DNA of 64,000 nucleotides, taken from the NCBI GenBank assembly GCA_022538095.1, contig JAKYXN010000001.1:62001-126000 (forward strand). Direction: 5' to 3'. This document shows, in pieces, positions 37,816 through 47,466 of this stretch (position 1 is the first letter of the stretch; each line of letters begins with the position of its first letter). This DNA comes from Puniceicoccaceae bacterium K14 (GTDB taxonomy: Bacteria > Verrucomicrobiota > Verrucomicrobiia > Opitutales > Opitutaceae). The notes below the pieces were generated by a model. It saw only the letters and a list, made by a program, of their open reading frames with translations. It ran no database searches and had not been told where the DNA came from. The translations under genes and the position numbers were made by a program.

Positions 37816-39321
37816 TCAAGGCATGTGGTCGAAGATAGCTTTCAGGTTATCCTTCTGGTTCCGAGTATCTCCGTTATAATAGGGGCGGATTTCCTCCAAC
37901 ATTTGTTCCAATCCAGATGGATCCTGACGCAGAAGACCATAGTCAGAATTCTCTGGCCAGGGAATCGCCTCGTGCTGACGCCAATTTGCTCCATCTATCG
38001 CTTCAAGATTAGGATAAGATCCAAAATTTACCTTCGCGACAGTCTCAACCTTATCAGTCTCGCTCGTATCCACCGGTATTTCCGTCAAGTCATCGCATAA
38101 TTCAAAACTCCACTTTTTGTCATCAGCCGCTGAATACATAAACTTGTGTTTTCCATCGGTCGCCATGTAATTACCCATCCACTTTGCCTGAAACTGAGAA
38201 AAAACGGTCCGATTGCGATGTTTCCCGTCAGCAAGTTCGAATAGATTGCAACCTTGCCGTTCACCCATGCCATCGTTCGGAATCACTCCAGCCAAATCAA
38301 AACAAGTCTTCGAGATATCGATCAAGCTCGCTGCCGTATCCACTTTCAGACCTGCCCGCTCGGAGCCGGGAAAGCGAACAAGCAATGGAATACGAGTGGC
38401 GGCTTCAAGCATACAGCGTTTGCCTACGCAACCATAATCACCCATCATTTCACCATGATCCGAAGAGAAGATTACAATCGTATTGTCGATCTCCGGTCCA
38501 AGCGATTTTAACACACGCCCGATTTGATAGTCCACGAAGGAAATTGCCCCAAAATATGCAGCCTTCATACTGCGCCAAAGCAAGTCGTCTCCCACCGCTC
38601 GATCCTTGTATTTATAACGATTTTGCAAAATATTCACACGGGATTGATACTCACGAAAATCATCAGGGAGATACGGTTTATCCATTTCTTCCATACGATA
38701 TAAAAAGCTCCAAGGCATCGGATTTTCAAATGGAGGGTGAGGCTTTATAAAATGGCAATTGAGTAAAAAAGGACGAGTACGATCTCGTTCTTCAAGAAAA
38801 GATATAGACCGATCCGCAACCCACGAAGTTTCATGCAGCTCAGCAGGCAATTGAGAAGGTTGAGGCATGTAATAATAATCGCCTCGCAGACCATGCGGAG
38901 CCAACACATGGCCATAACCTTGATCTTTTAAAAACGCTTGGTAGTCACCATGTTCTTCCTCTTCGGAAATGTCTCGCGTTTCAAAACCCCAGGAGCGTCG
39001 AAAATTTGGTGTGAAGTGCATCTTTCCGACTCCATGAGTCTGATAGCCTGCAGACGAAAGTGCCTCCATGTAACTTGTGGCTCGATCCGGCATCGCAAAA
39101 TTGTCCCAGCAGCCAGTCTGGGCTGGATAGAGTCCCGTTGCCATAGAGCATCGAGCTGGTACGCAAACGGGAGACGGCGTGTAAGCTCTGGTAAAGGCCA
39201 CTCCTTCATCAACAAGCCGATCTAGAACCGGTGTTCGAATCGATCCATTTCCAAGTCCTCCGATCGTATCGGCTCGCTGCTGATCCGTTAGAAATACTAA
39301 TACATTTGGACGCTTCTTCAT
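37816..39321 (-). CDS. Sulfatase of the formylglycine type, without signal peptide
   Basis: Removes sulfate esters, most likely from a sugar given its context. In 501 residues it shows VLVFLTDQQRADT (metal-binding Asp13), the formylglycine motif CVPAR (Cys53 to Arg57) in PSPVCVPARCSMATGLYP, GKMHF, FLLNCHFIKPHPPF, and IVIFSSDHGEMMGDYGCVGKRCM (metal Asp-His and a Lys). Start: the ATG at 39321 has a perfect GGAGGT eight bases upstream; an upstream TTG at 39327 does not fit as well. No signal peptide is visible, unusual for polysaccharide sulfatases, so it probably acts in the cytoplasm. Third gene of the set GH3, serine hydrolase, sulfatase, 23 bases after the hydrolase gene. The Cys-type motif needs FGE or anSME maturation, not found here. 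Confidence 0.93.
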   Translation of the reverse strand: MKKRPNVLVFLTDQQRADTIGGLGNGSIRTPVLDRLVDEGVAFTRAYTPSPVCVPARCSMATGLYPAQTGCWDNFAMPDRATSYMEALSSAGYQTHGVGKMHFTPNFRRSWGFETRDISEEEEHGDYQAFLKDQGYGHVLAPHGLRGDYYYMPQPSQLPAELHETSWVADRSISFLEERDRTRPFLLNCHFIKPHPPFENPMPWSFLYRMEEMDKPYLPDDFREYQSRVNILQNRYKYKDRAVGDDLLWRSMKAAYFGAISFVDYQIGRVLKSLGPEIDNTIVIFSSDHGEMMGDYGCVGKRCMLEAATRIPLLVRFPGSERAGLKVDTAASLIDISKTCFDLAGVIPNDGMGERQGCNLFELADGKHRNRTVFSQFQAKWMGNYMATDGKHKFMYSAADDKKWSFELCDDLTEIPVDTSETDKVETVAKVNFGSYPNLEAIDGANWRQHEAIPWPENSDYGLLRQDPSGLEQMLEEIRPYYNGDTRNQKDNLKAIFDHMP

Positions 39322-39344
39322 AATCAATTACCTCCGTATCTATT

Positions 39345-40403
39345 TTATCGATCTAATAGACGAGCAAACACACCGTCGTACAATGAAACATCGATAACAC
39401 TGTCTTCCGCCAATCTTACCAGAACGAGTTTTCTCTCCGGTTCGATTATACAAATATTGTTTTTGTTACCTTGAGCGGCAAATGCGCGCGACGAGAGTGT
39501 AGGCCAGAGCAATTTCCCATTTTTCCCTTCACCATTGACCCACCAATTCAATCCGTAGTTCCCGGGTAAAACATCGGCGTACCATTCTTCCGAATTAAAC
39601 GGTTTTACGGTGGCTGGAACTCGAACTGAACATGCGTAATCGATATAACGCTTGCTGATCAATTGCCTTCCCCTCCACTCGCCTCCGTTTGCAAATAGCC
39701 AACCGAAACGAGCAATAGCCCGCGCATTAGTGCTAATACCATTTTCCGGCATTCCAGCCCCTCCGTTTAATTCAATGCTATTCAACTCATGGATAGTCCC
39801 CCAATAAAAAGCATCGTCTGGAATCCCGATTGGATCCCCGATCCTTCGCTTGAACAAAGTCTTCAAGGGTTCGTTGGCAATTTTCGTCAAAATCAACGCA
39901 AGTAAATCCGACTGAACGGAATAGTGCATAGCCGTCCCAACCTCAAAGTCAGGATCGTCGGCTTCAATTTCACCTCGCTGCAAATCCAACCCACTGGTGA
40001 AAGTAGCCAAATGCTCTAACGTTACTTTAGGATACTTCTCCGCGAGTTCCGGTAAATAAATCGCTGCCAAGTCGCTCGGGCTACACTTCCCATCATCCCA
40101 CAATAGACCAAGGCAAGTACTTAGAAATGACTTGGTGCAGGACCAAACAGGATGGATTCGATCGATATCATTTCCGCTCCAAATCACGTATCCACGACTG
40201 ACTAACAACGTCTGGGAAACCCCCTCATCACCTACCACTGATTTCAAATACGCCAAAGCATTCTCCACCTTTCGGGAATCGAAACCTTGTGACTCAGGCG
40301 TAGCTCGTTGCCAGCTACCATCTGGAAAAACAACGCGTTCTCGAGAAAAAGTAAATATTGGAAGAGCTGCCATAAAAAAAATGATTAGACTCAAAAATTT
40401 CAT
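39345..40403 (-). CDS. Secreted serine hydrolase, class C beta-lactamase-like
   Basis: A 352-residue protein of the beta-lactamase/DD-peptidase/esterase (family VIII-type) fold. Start at ATG 40403, giving a signal peptide (MKFLSLIIFFMAALPIFTFS); 18 further codons upstream are open. The catalytic SxxK motif is Ser88-Cys-Thr-Lys91 in PVWSCTKSFLST. Further segments include FTSGLDLQRGE and GYLNWW-like GNYGLNWWVNG. Members include esterases and peptidases. Because it sits between a GH3 and a sulfatase gene, a deacetylase or esterase acting on the same glycan is possible, but the substrate is not shown. Confidence 0.85.
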   Translation of the reverse strand: MKFLSLIIFFMAALPIFTFSRERVVFPDGSWQRATPESQGFDSRKVENALAYLKSVVGDEGVSQTLLVSRGYVIWSGNDIDRIHPVWSCTKSFLSTCLGLLWDDGKCSPSDLAAIYLPELAEKYPKVTLEHLATFTSGLDLQRGEIEADDPDFEVGTAMHYSVQSDLLALILTKIANEPLKTLFKRRIGDPIGIPDDAFYWGTIHELNSIELNGGAGMPENGISTNARAIARFGWLFANGGEWRGRQLISKRYIDYACSVRVPATVKPFNSEEWYADVLPGNYGLNWWVNGEGKNGKLLWPTLSSRAFAAQGNKNNICIIEPERKLVLVRLAEDSVIDVSLYDGVFARLLDR

Positions 40404-40458
40404 AATTAGTAATTGTTCCTTCAATTTAGCCTTACAGTTACACCGCACTTCGCGCAAA

Positions 40459-42120
40459 TTACCGCTGGGCTACGGCTCCCGCGTTGACCACAGAACAACA
40501 AGTATCCAAATCTACAGGACTCACACCCGGAGCTTTCGCATTGCCGAGCAAAAGGTCGCAAACAGCATCAACGCAAAACGGTACAGAACTGTAAGCGTTG
40601 AAAAGCGCTGGCGCGCGATCGAAGTAGAATTTGGACAAAAAGGGCGACCCGAAGTTTATCACTACCGACTTCTCGCGACCTACAGTCAAAGCGGCCCACA
40701 CCGAGTGGCTTTCTTCTCCGCTAAAATCCATCAAACCTAGCGGTCGATGGAACTGTCGCTCCACAAGATATATAATCCGGTCATAATCCCGAGCAATCGC
40801 AGCTATGGAACCGCTATTGCAATTACGACGAAAGTCGATCGAAAATCCACTCGCTTCCAGAGATTCTGCCAAGCGAGCGAATCGCCGGTACGCCTTGTCG
40901 TAAGGCGTCACCGCGATCAAACAAAGACGCTTATCCTTGCTTACATCGAGAGGCAAGCTCCCAGCTTCGCAATTCACCTCAGTCAAGCCCTCTACCGCCA
41001 CGCGTTTTCCCAGCTCGAGCGCGAAACCTTTCGCCTGTTCAGCAATGGGAGCTTCTACTTGAGGCGAACACGCATAATCTTCTTTCAGCGTCCAGATTCT
41101 AGCCAAGGCATCATTCAATCGCTCCTCGGTTACTTCCTCGGCCGCCATCGCTGCTTCCATCCGATCAAGATAACTTAAACTGTTGAACAAAACCATGTCC
41201 GAACCTACAGCCATGGAACGAACGCACACATCGTCTTTGTTACCCCATTTCAAAATTCCGGCCATGCCAAAAGCATCCGAAACCACAAGGCCGTCAAATC
41301 CCATGCGCCTCTTCAACAAATCCATCGTAACCGCATAGGACAGAGTACTGGGCAGTCCATTTTCCTCAGCTCCTTGAAAAGCGGGAAGCGTGAAATGACC
41401 AGTCATCATCGAGCCGACTCCATCAGAAATGATTTTTTCGAAAAGATGTCCATAAATCTTCCACCAAACATCTTCAGACATTCCATTTTCTGTCGTCACC
41501 AAATGCTGATCACGAAAATCTGCCCCGTCTCCAGGAAAAGTCTTTGCGCAAGCTGCCATCCCGTTTTCCTGCATTCCCTTGATCAACCGCCGCCCCAAAC
41601 GAATTACCTTTTCGACCGAGTCTCCCATTCCGCGATTGCCGATATTCGCACTCAAAGGATGCAAGTTCAAATCCACCAGAGGCGAGTAATTCCAATTAAT
41701 CCCTACCAAGGCTCCCTCAAGAGCGCAGGCCTTGCCATAATCATAAGCGAGCGATTCGTCATCCGTTGCTGCCAAACACAGCGGAAAAGGTAACGGAGTC
41801 AACCCCGGCAAGACATCCCCACATCCGTTCTCTAGGTCAGCCGCGATTAGCAAAGGGATTCTAGAGCAAGCCTTTAAATCTGCCACAATTTCAGCCACGA
41901 AACCATAACTATTCGAACCGTCGGCGATGACTTCTCCACCAACAAAAAAGCCACCCACTGGAAAACGTTCCATAAACTCGCGTGCCCCCAGCTGCTGAAT
42001 CAAGGGCATAACCGCAGACAAATTCAACACCGAAGTCTGCCCGACTTGCTCCCGAATCGAGAGCGTTTTCCAAGAATTCAAGGTGAAACGCGAAGAAGGA
42101 TTTTTAGACAATAACGACAT
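40459..42120 (-). CDS. Glycoside hydrolase family 3, NagZ-like, cytoplasmic
   Basis: 553 residues from the ATG at 42120; an ATG at 42201 would add 27 residues. A GH3 catalytic barrel is followed by a C-terminal sandwich-like domain. The catalytic nucleophile is the Asp in LVVSDAFGM (Asp282). The active-site loop is KTFPGDGADFRDQH (Lys193 to His206); it differs from KHFPGHG of NagZ but keeps the Asp-x-His dyad used by N-acetylglucosaminidase-type GH3. No signal peptide, so it acts inside the cell, probably on imported oligosaccharides. First gene of the minus-strand set, 55 bases before the hydrolase gene, divergent from araC-type regulator. Confidence 0.88.
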   Translation of the reverse strand: MSLLSKNPSSRFTLNSWKTLSIREQVGQTSVLNLSAVMPLIQQLGAREFMERFPVGGFFVGGEVIADGSNSYGFVAEIVADLKACSRIPLLIAADLENGCGDVLPGLTPLPFPLCLAATDDESLAYDYGKACALEGALVGINWNYSPLVDLNLHPLSANIGNRGMGDSVEKVIRLGRRLIKGMQENGMAACAKTFPGDGADFRDQHLVTTENGMSEDVWWKIYGHLFEKIISDGVGSMMTGHFTLPAFQGAEENGLPSTLSYAVTMDLLKRRMGFDGLVVSDAFGMAGILKWGNKDDVCVRSMAVGSDMVLFNSLSYLDRMEAAMAAEEVTEERLNDALARIWTLKEDYACSPQVEAPIAEQAKGFALELGKRVAVEGLTEVNCEAGSLPLDVSKDKRLCLIAVTPYDKAYRRFARLAESLEASGFSIDFRRNCNSGSIAAIARDYDRIIYLVERQFHRPLGLMDFSGEESHSVWAALTVGREKSVVINFGSPFLSKFYFDRAPALFNAYSSVPFCVDAVCDLLLGNAKAPGVSPVDLDTCCSVVNAGAVAQR

Positions 42121-42269
42121 AGTGTTGGTAATTACTTTTAACGAAAGAATACGAGAGCTCCCATGGCTCGAAACACGGACGCCAACACGGAGCGCAAACA
42201 AAGAAGGTAATTAAGCTCTTTATTTAACCATCGACATTATAGACAATTCTTACGACAAACGAAAGCCCC
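42121..42269. promoter_or_regulatory. Divergent promoter region of the sulfatase set and the AraC set
   Basis: 149 bases between two outward-facing transcription units. It includes GAGAGCTCCCATGGCTC, an imperfect inverted repeat, and an AT-rich stretch near 42209-42230. AraC-type regulators usually control the neighbouring divergent promoter, so the operator is expected here; I cannot point to a specific half-site. Confidence 0.45.
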
Positions 42270-43103
42270 ATGCCATTCAAAAACATGTCCAGATTGCTCA
42301 GAATGAATCTCATCCACGAGCAAGTATCCATCGGCCAAGCCCTCTATCCGCCTAAAGGAGTCTTTGGCCCTAAACAACTAAAAGAGTATCAACTCTTTGT
42401 GTTAGTATCCGGTAATTCGATCTTGAATACTGAAGGATCCGACCATTCAGTCGCTCCAGGAGAAGTCCGTTTGTTGATGCCCGGCATGCAATTGCTGCGA
42501 TTCGACGAAGACCGCAGCAGCCAGCAAATTTGGTGTTCCGTGAGTCCAGACGCCCTGACGCCTGCACAGCGAAAACGCTTGGAAGCGGCCCCTCGCCAAG
42601 CGAAAGCGACAACCCGCTTGCTCACTCTTCTCGAACTGGCCATTTCACTCCCCTACGGAGCTGGAAAAGACTCACCCGATCTGCTACTCTCGCTCGCCAC
42701 TTCAGCCATCCTAGAATACCTTCACTCTTGCGCGCCAATCCAAAACGATAAAATCTCCGAACCCAATCCGCTCCGACTCGCTCTCGAATACATAGAACAA
42801 CATTATCAATCCAAGATCGATCTTTCGACCTTGGCCAAAGCCTCCGGCGCTTCGATCGCTCATATCACACGCATGTTCACCTCTCATTTGGAAACACCGC
42901 CCATGCGCTACGTTTGGTCATACCGCGCCCGGCGCGGGGCGCTGCTCCTTCAAGAGACGGGATTATCCGTTTCCGAAATCGCCCACATAACCGGATTCCA
43001 AACACCTTTCCATTTTTCGCGTTGGATCAAGAAAACCCACAATCTATCGCCGCGAGCCCTTCGTCAAAGCAACTGGAGGCCCTCTCAACCCCTAACAGGG
43101 TAA
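42270..43103 (+). CDS. AraC-family transcription regulator
   Basis: 277 residues. The N-terminal half (about 1-150) looks like a cupin-type sensor region (FVLVSGNSILNTEG, APGEVRLLMPGMQLLRF). The C-terminal two helix-turn-helix units (about 170-270) have IDLSTLAKASGASIAHITRMF and the second SVSEIAHITGFQTPFHFSRWIKK. It sits between the divergent GH3 set and the symporter/lyase genes and probably activates both in response to an uptake product. Sixty-eight bases separate its start from the longest possible frame of GH3. Confidence 0.92.
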   Translation: MPFKNMSRLLRMNLIHEQVSIGQALYPPKGVFGPKQLKEYQLFVLVSGNSILNTEGSDHSVAPGEVRLLMPGMQLLRFDEDRSSQQIWCSVSPDALTPAQRKRLEAAPRQAKATTRLLTLLELAISLPYGAGKDSPDLLLSLATSAILEYLHSCAPIQNDKISEPNPLRLALEYIEQHYQSKIDLSTLAKASGASIAHITRMFTSHLETPPMRYVWSYRARRGALLLQETGLSVSEIAHITGFQTPFHFSRWIKKTHNLSPRALRQSNWRPSQPLTG

Positions 43104-43180
43104 GTAAGCTCTCAACTGACAGTCACACAAAACCGAGCTAAAGCAATATTCATACTCTCCAGCCCTTTTTTTAATACTCC

Positions 43181-44935
43181 ATGCATATCGCCGACTACGT
43201 TCTTGTAATATTGTACCTCATCCTGATGGTTGTCATCGGATTTCAAAATCGCAGTTCCAGTTCCAATCTGAGCGACTACATCCGCATGGGCGGCAAAAGT
43301 CCTTGGTGGCTAGCAGGCTGCAGCATCTTCATGATGGGCTTCAGCACCATCACTTTCACCGGTATAAGCGGTAGCGCTTACTTGGCGGGATGGAGCGTAC
43401 TTATCTGGTTCTGGGGAAATTCATTGGCCCTCTTTATTCAAGCGGGTTACTTTGCTCCGCTCTTTCGCAGGTCGCGCGCCTACACGCCCTTTGATATCGT
43501 AAAAAGTCGGTTCGGCCCGGTCGCCGAACAAGTCCTCGTCTACGCGGGCACGTTGCCAACTTTTTTCTGGGGCGGCATGTTTCTATACGGCCTCGCGACT
43601 TTCTGTAGTGCCGTATTCGGCATCCCTATTTGGATACTCATCCTCGTCATTGGCAGCGTAGTCGTCTTTTACTCGGTCTCTGGCGGGTCGTGGAGCGTGC
43701 AAATAACAGACAGCCTGCAAGCAATTATTTTGCTGCCAGTCACGATTGTATTCACAATATTATGTATCGTAAAAGCGGGCGGCTTCAGCGGCTTGTTCGA
43801 AGCGATCGAATCCGCGCAACTCACCAAAGACTTTGCCCTTCTAAAACCAAGCGACCACCACTATCAAAACGATGCCAAGGTGCCCAGTGGCTACTTCACA
43901 GCAGCTTGGCTCAGCGCCGTATTCGTGTCCTCCGTATTGCGTGCCTGCACGCTTGAATCGTCCTTTCGTTACTTGAGTGTTAAAAACGAACTAGGCGCCC
44001 GCAAGGCAGCCTTGCTAGCAGGCGGACTCACCCTAGCCGGTTCGATCATCTGGTTTATCCCACCTATCGTCGGTCGTCTCTATTTTTCCGAAGCAATCGA
44101 AGCAGTTCAGGGACTCAACAACAACGCCGACGCCGCCTACGCGGTTACCGCGATGAACATCCTTCCTCCCGGCTTCGTAGGACTGATCGTCATCGCTATG
44201 CTCGCTGCCACAATGAGTACCATGGACAGCGTACTAACCGGAGTTGCAGGCCAAATCGTACGCAACATTATCCCAGCCGCTCGCCGCCGACTCGGCCTCG
44301 CAACTCAAAACGAGCAAACACAACTTAAAACAACTCGATTTGTTAATCTCCTGCTAGGTGCCCTTGCCATTTGTGTTGCCTTTATAATTCACATCAACGG
44401 CGGAAATTCTGGCATTTTCGATATTGTGATGCAGGTCAATGCCCTTATCTCTCCAATCTATCTACCAATGGCGCTCGCCTTAATCACCAAGAAGATCGCT
44501 CCATGGGGACTGATATCTGGAATGGCTCTCGGTACCGCTTGTTCAACTACGTTTTTCATATTAACGAAACAAGATATAGAAGTACTCTGGCATACCATGT
44601 ATTTCGCCATCGCTATTTCTAGCCTCCTCCCGCCGATAATCTCCTCCTTCTTCTACGAAAAATCAAATGCTCGCTTCCGAGCGAACGTCGAATCGTTTTT
44701 CGAACTCATATCAACACCGATAGAAAGCGAAGAATTGGAAGGCGAAGAGCTCGACGGCACGATGCTCATCACCGTAGGTCGTTACGTGATCGGGGTCGGA
44801 ACCATTATCGGCTTGCTAACTCTCATCGGAGAATCCTTTCGAGACTACGCGACATCCCTTTCCGTGGCAGTCTTCCTCATAGCTCTTGGATCCATTATGT
44901 ATGCGAAGGGAAAGAAGTGCCCCACAGCGCAATAA
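43181..44935 (+). CDS. Sodium/solute symporter (SSS family)
   Basis: 584 residues with about 13-14 hydrophobic helices. The N-terminus MHIADYVLVILYLILMVVIG and SDYIRMGGKSPWWLAGCSIFM are typical of SSS members, with FSTITFTGISG (Na+ site region), GGSWSVQITDSLQAIILLPV and MLAATMSTMDSVLTGV. This SGLT-like carrier probably takes up the sugar or oligosaccharide released by the neighbouring lyase. Its 3' end and the longest frame of the lyase overlap by 19 bases. Confidence 0.93.
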   Translation: MHIADYVLVILYLILMVVIGFQNRSSSSNLSDYIRMGGKSPWWLAGCSIFMMGFSTITFTGISGSAYLAGWSVLIWFWGNSLALFIQAGYFAPLFRRSRAYTPFDIVKSRFGPVAEQVLVYAGTLPTFFWGGMFLYGLATFCSAVFGIPIWILILVIGSVVVFYSVSGGSWSVQITDSLQAIILLPVTIVFTILCIVKAGGFSGLFEAIESAQLTKDFALLKPSDHHYQNDAKVPSGYFTAAWLSAVFVSSVLRACTLESSFRYLSVKNELGARKAALLAGGLTLAGSIIWFIPPIVGRLYFSEAIEAVQGLNNNADAAYAVTAMNILPPGFVGLIVIAMLAATMSTMDSVLTGVAGQIVRNIIPAARRRLGLATQNEQTQLKTTRFVNLLLGALAICVAFIIHINGGNSGIFDIVMQVNALISPIYLPMALALITKKIAPWGLISGMALGTACSTTFFILTKQDIEVLWHTMYFAIAISSLLPPIISSFFYEKSNARFRANVESFFELISTPIESEELEGEELDGTMLITVGRYVIGVGTIIGLLTLIGESFRDYATSLSVAVFLIALGSIMYAKGKKCPTAQ

Positions 44936-44952
44936 CACCACATATTAGACAA

Positions 44953-47049
44953 ATGAACCTGTCCAACAACATGCTATGTAAGAGAGCTCTCGTCCGCTCT
45001 CGGATTGTTCCTCTCATTTTTCTATCCTGGGCTACTCTTTGTGCTGCTCCCAATTCAAAACAAAACTGGCACGAACCTATCAGCGAAGAGCAGCTCGCCA
45101 CACTAGAACACCCGCGATTATTGGCCACTTCTCAACGTTTAGCTAAGATCAAAGAATTCTATAATTCCGAAGCGGGCCACCCGACTCGACTCGAATTCGA
45201 AGCTTACCTTAAGAAGTGCAAGATTCCAGAAAAGGCCGCGTTTCTCAAAGACGCTACCGATGGACAACGCCAAGGCCTCTGGAACATCCCAACGCTCTCT
45301 CTTCACTATTTAATAACTGGGAGCGAATCTTCCCGCGATGCCACCATCGCCTACCTCGAGTGGCTAAACAACTTTGAACACTGGGAAGAAGGCAAGGAAG
45401 TCGACAGCGGAATGAGCGCCGCAAACATAATGGTAGGAGCGGCCATTGGCTTCGACAGCGTCTACCACGACCTCGAGCCCGACTTCCGCGAAACCTTCCG
45501 CAAAAAGATCTGGCATCACGCCACCGAACTCTACCGCCGAGGACACCAAGGCGAAAACCCAGCTTCTGGATACTGGATAAACGATCCGTTCAACAACCAT
45601 CGCTGGCACCGTAATGCAGGCCTGACCTTGAGCGTGCTCGCCGCCACAACCGGAACCAGCGAGGAGATCGATTTCATCAAAAAAGTATTACAAGAGCTCG
45701 ACTACATTTATTCAGCTCTCCCTGCCGACGGTAGTAGTCACGAGTCACCAAGTTACATGGTCTTCGGTCTCCCCTATCTAATGCTGGCCCTGGATGCAGC
45801 CGACCGCAACTTAGGTCAAGACTACCTAGAAGAAAGCTCATTCATTAATAATGTATCTAATTTTCGCATACAATCTCTTGCTCCCAATTTGAAACACGCC
45901 TTCACTTACGGCGACGACTCAGGTAAAGGATACTACAACAACGCGTTTTACCTCCCCGTCGCCAAACACAACCAAAGCGACCACCAAGTTGCCCTCGACG
46001 CCTACCGGAAGAACTTCGCAAGCCCCTTTAGTATTCCTTGGATGCGCCTGCTTTGGAGGGACAGCGAATTACCGAGAGGCAGCGTTGAAAACATCGCTCA
46101 CGAAACCTTCTTCGAAGATCTCGGTCTGCTCTTTGTAAGGGATGGTTGGGAGGCCCAAGACACCGCTCTCATGTTTAAATCAAGCCCCCTTGGCGGGCAT
46201 TCACTCAACGCATTCCGAGACAACAACGGAAAAGGATTCGTCAACGTCGCCCACAGCGATCCCGATGCCAACATGTTCGTCCTTTGGAACAAAGGCGCAT
46301 TCGTGGCGGAAAACGATCGCTACAGCAAGCACAAGCAATCCGCCAATCACAACACCATACTCGTAGACGGCATAGGCCAAACTTCTATCGGTAAAGAAGA
46401 AGGCGCAGTCTGGTCTCAGCCACCCGCAAATGGGGTTTCCATGCAAGATACCGCTTTCGTAACCGCTTACAAGAGCCTAGACGGGATCGTTGCTATCGAA
46501 GGTGAAGCCGCTAACGCCTACAGCCATGTTGATCTGGATACTTTTCGCCGTACCCTCATTTGGAACGAAGGAAACTACATCCTAGTAATCGACTCCATAG
46601 AATCACCCGAGCCGCACGAATTTTCCTGGCTTATACAAAGCCCAAGACTAACGGCTTTCGAAGAGTATCCAAACAACGGCACGCTCTTTCCTGGGCCGAG
46701 TGAAACACCTTTTGTCATTTCATCAAATGCACCTTACGAATCAGAAATAGTGCAATCAACAGCTGACAATCGCGGCAAACCTCTCGGCTGGCAACAGCTT
46801 CGCCTGAGCGCCAACACATCTAATTGGTTTCTCGTCAGTCTCTATCAACCTTGGGATGCCGGCTCAACGCTCTCAGTTAAATACAACAAAAAATCTAAGT
46901 CCGCTACAATTACCATAAAGAAAGATGACGAAAAAGATGCCTTTAAATGGAAAGCCGCCAAAGACGAAAATCACAGTAGCCAACTCTCTTTGAAAAACCG
47001 AAACGGCAACAGAGTTATCCTAGACGGATCCGAGCGTAAGCATCATTGA
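44953..47049 (+). CDS. Secreted heparinase II/III-family polysaccharide lyase
   Basis: A 698-residue protein from the ATG at 44953 (ATG 44971 is also possible). The signal peptide LVRSRIVPLIFLSWATLCAA ends before APNSKQNW. The N-terminal half is the alpha/alpha toroid, and the second half (from about 400) is the beta-sandwich with LMFKSSPLGGHSLNAFRDNNG and HNTILVDGIGQ, characteristic of the heparinase II/III-like family; NNHRWHRNAGL is in the toroid. It cleaves uronate-containing glycans by beta-elimination; the precise substrate (for example alginate- or glycosaminoglycan-like) is not readable. Placed after AraC and the symporter, it is the extracytoplasmic first step of the pathway. Confidence 0.87.
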   Translation: MNLSNNMLCKRALVRSRIVPLIFLSWATLCAAPNSKQNWHEPISEEQLATLEHPRLLATSQRLAKIKEFYNSEAGHPTRLEFEAYLKKCKIPEKAAFLKDATDGQRQGLWNIPTLSLHYLITGSESSRDATIAYLEWLNNFEHWEEGKEVDSGMSAANIMVGAAIGFDSVYHDLEPDFRETFRKKIWHHATELYRRGHQGENPASGYWINDPFNNHRWHRNAGLTLSVLAATTGTSEEIDFIKKVLQELDYIYSALPADGSSHESPSYMVFGLPYLMLALDAADRNLGQDYLEESSFINNVSNFRIQSLAPNLKHAFTYGDDSGKGYYNNAFYLPVAKHNQSDHQVALDAYRKNFASPFSIPWMRLLWRDSELPRGSVENIAHETFFEDLGLLFVRDGWEAQDTALMFKSSPLGGHSLNAFRDNNGKGFVNVAHSDPDANMFVLWNKGAFVAENDRYSKHKQSANHNTILVDGIGQTSIGKEEGAVWSQPPANGVSMQDTAFVTAYKSLDGIVAIEGEAANAYSHVDLDTFRRTLIWNEGNYILVIDSIESPEPHEFSWLIQSPRLTAFEEYPNNGTLFPGPSETPFVISSNAPYESEIVQSTADNRGKPLGWQQLRLSANTSNWFLVSLYQPWDAGSTLSVKYNKKSKSATITIKKDDEKDAFKWKAAKDENHSSQLSLKNRNGNRVILDGSERKHH

Positions 47050-47466
47050 TAACGCAGCGGAAGTTTTCAACTTTGCGAGAATAGATCTCTGCCGTATTTC
47101 CTTGCACCGGGTTTTCCGCCGCAAGCGCAGTCTGGTATTTTAATATACTCTCAGTCAGTGGCCATTAAATGCTGTCATTTGATCAGTCAGGCCTTGGCGA
47201 GATAACACACGCCAATTTCAACCTACGGTGACCCTAGATTGCGCAATTGAGGTCAGGCTGTGTTTTGCTTTCCCCCTGATGTGCGCGAATTTGCACGAAT
47301 TATACTACGCTGAAGGGCATTCACCCAATGGGTGAATGCTAAACGCAAAGACCTGGATCTGTAAGGATTTGATTTGTCAGATTGCTTCGCCCTCTCCGGC
47401 AAGCCTCCGTCGTGGGGAAACCAACTACCGATAGTACGATGACTGCTGTTAGAACTTATCACAACC
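47050..47466. other. Intergenic stretch with a perfect hairpin
   Basis: 417 bases between two convergent genes. It contains GCATTCACCC / GGGTGAATGC with a 3-base loop at 47317-47339, with no T-run, so it is not a typical terminator. A smaller CTTGC/GCAAG stem is near 47102-47126. A 69-codon minus frame (47253-47462) has no start signal and is not called. Confidence 0.6.

Noticed and set aside
47253-47462. 69-codon minus-strand frame between the lyase and esterase genes
   Set aside because: No ribosome-binding site or recognisable domain, and the frame spans the perfect hairpin at 47317-47339.
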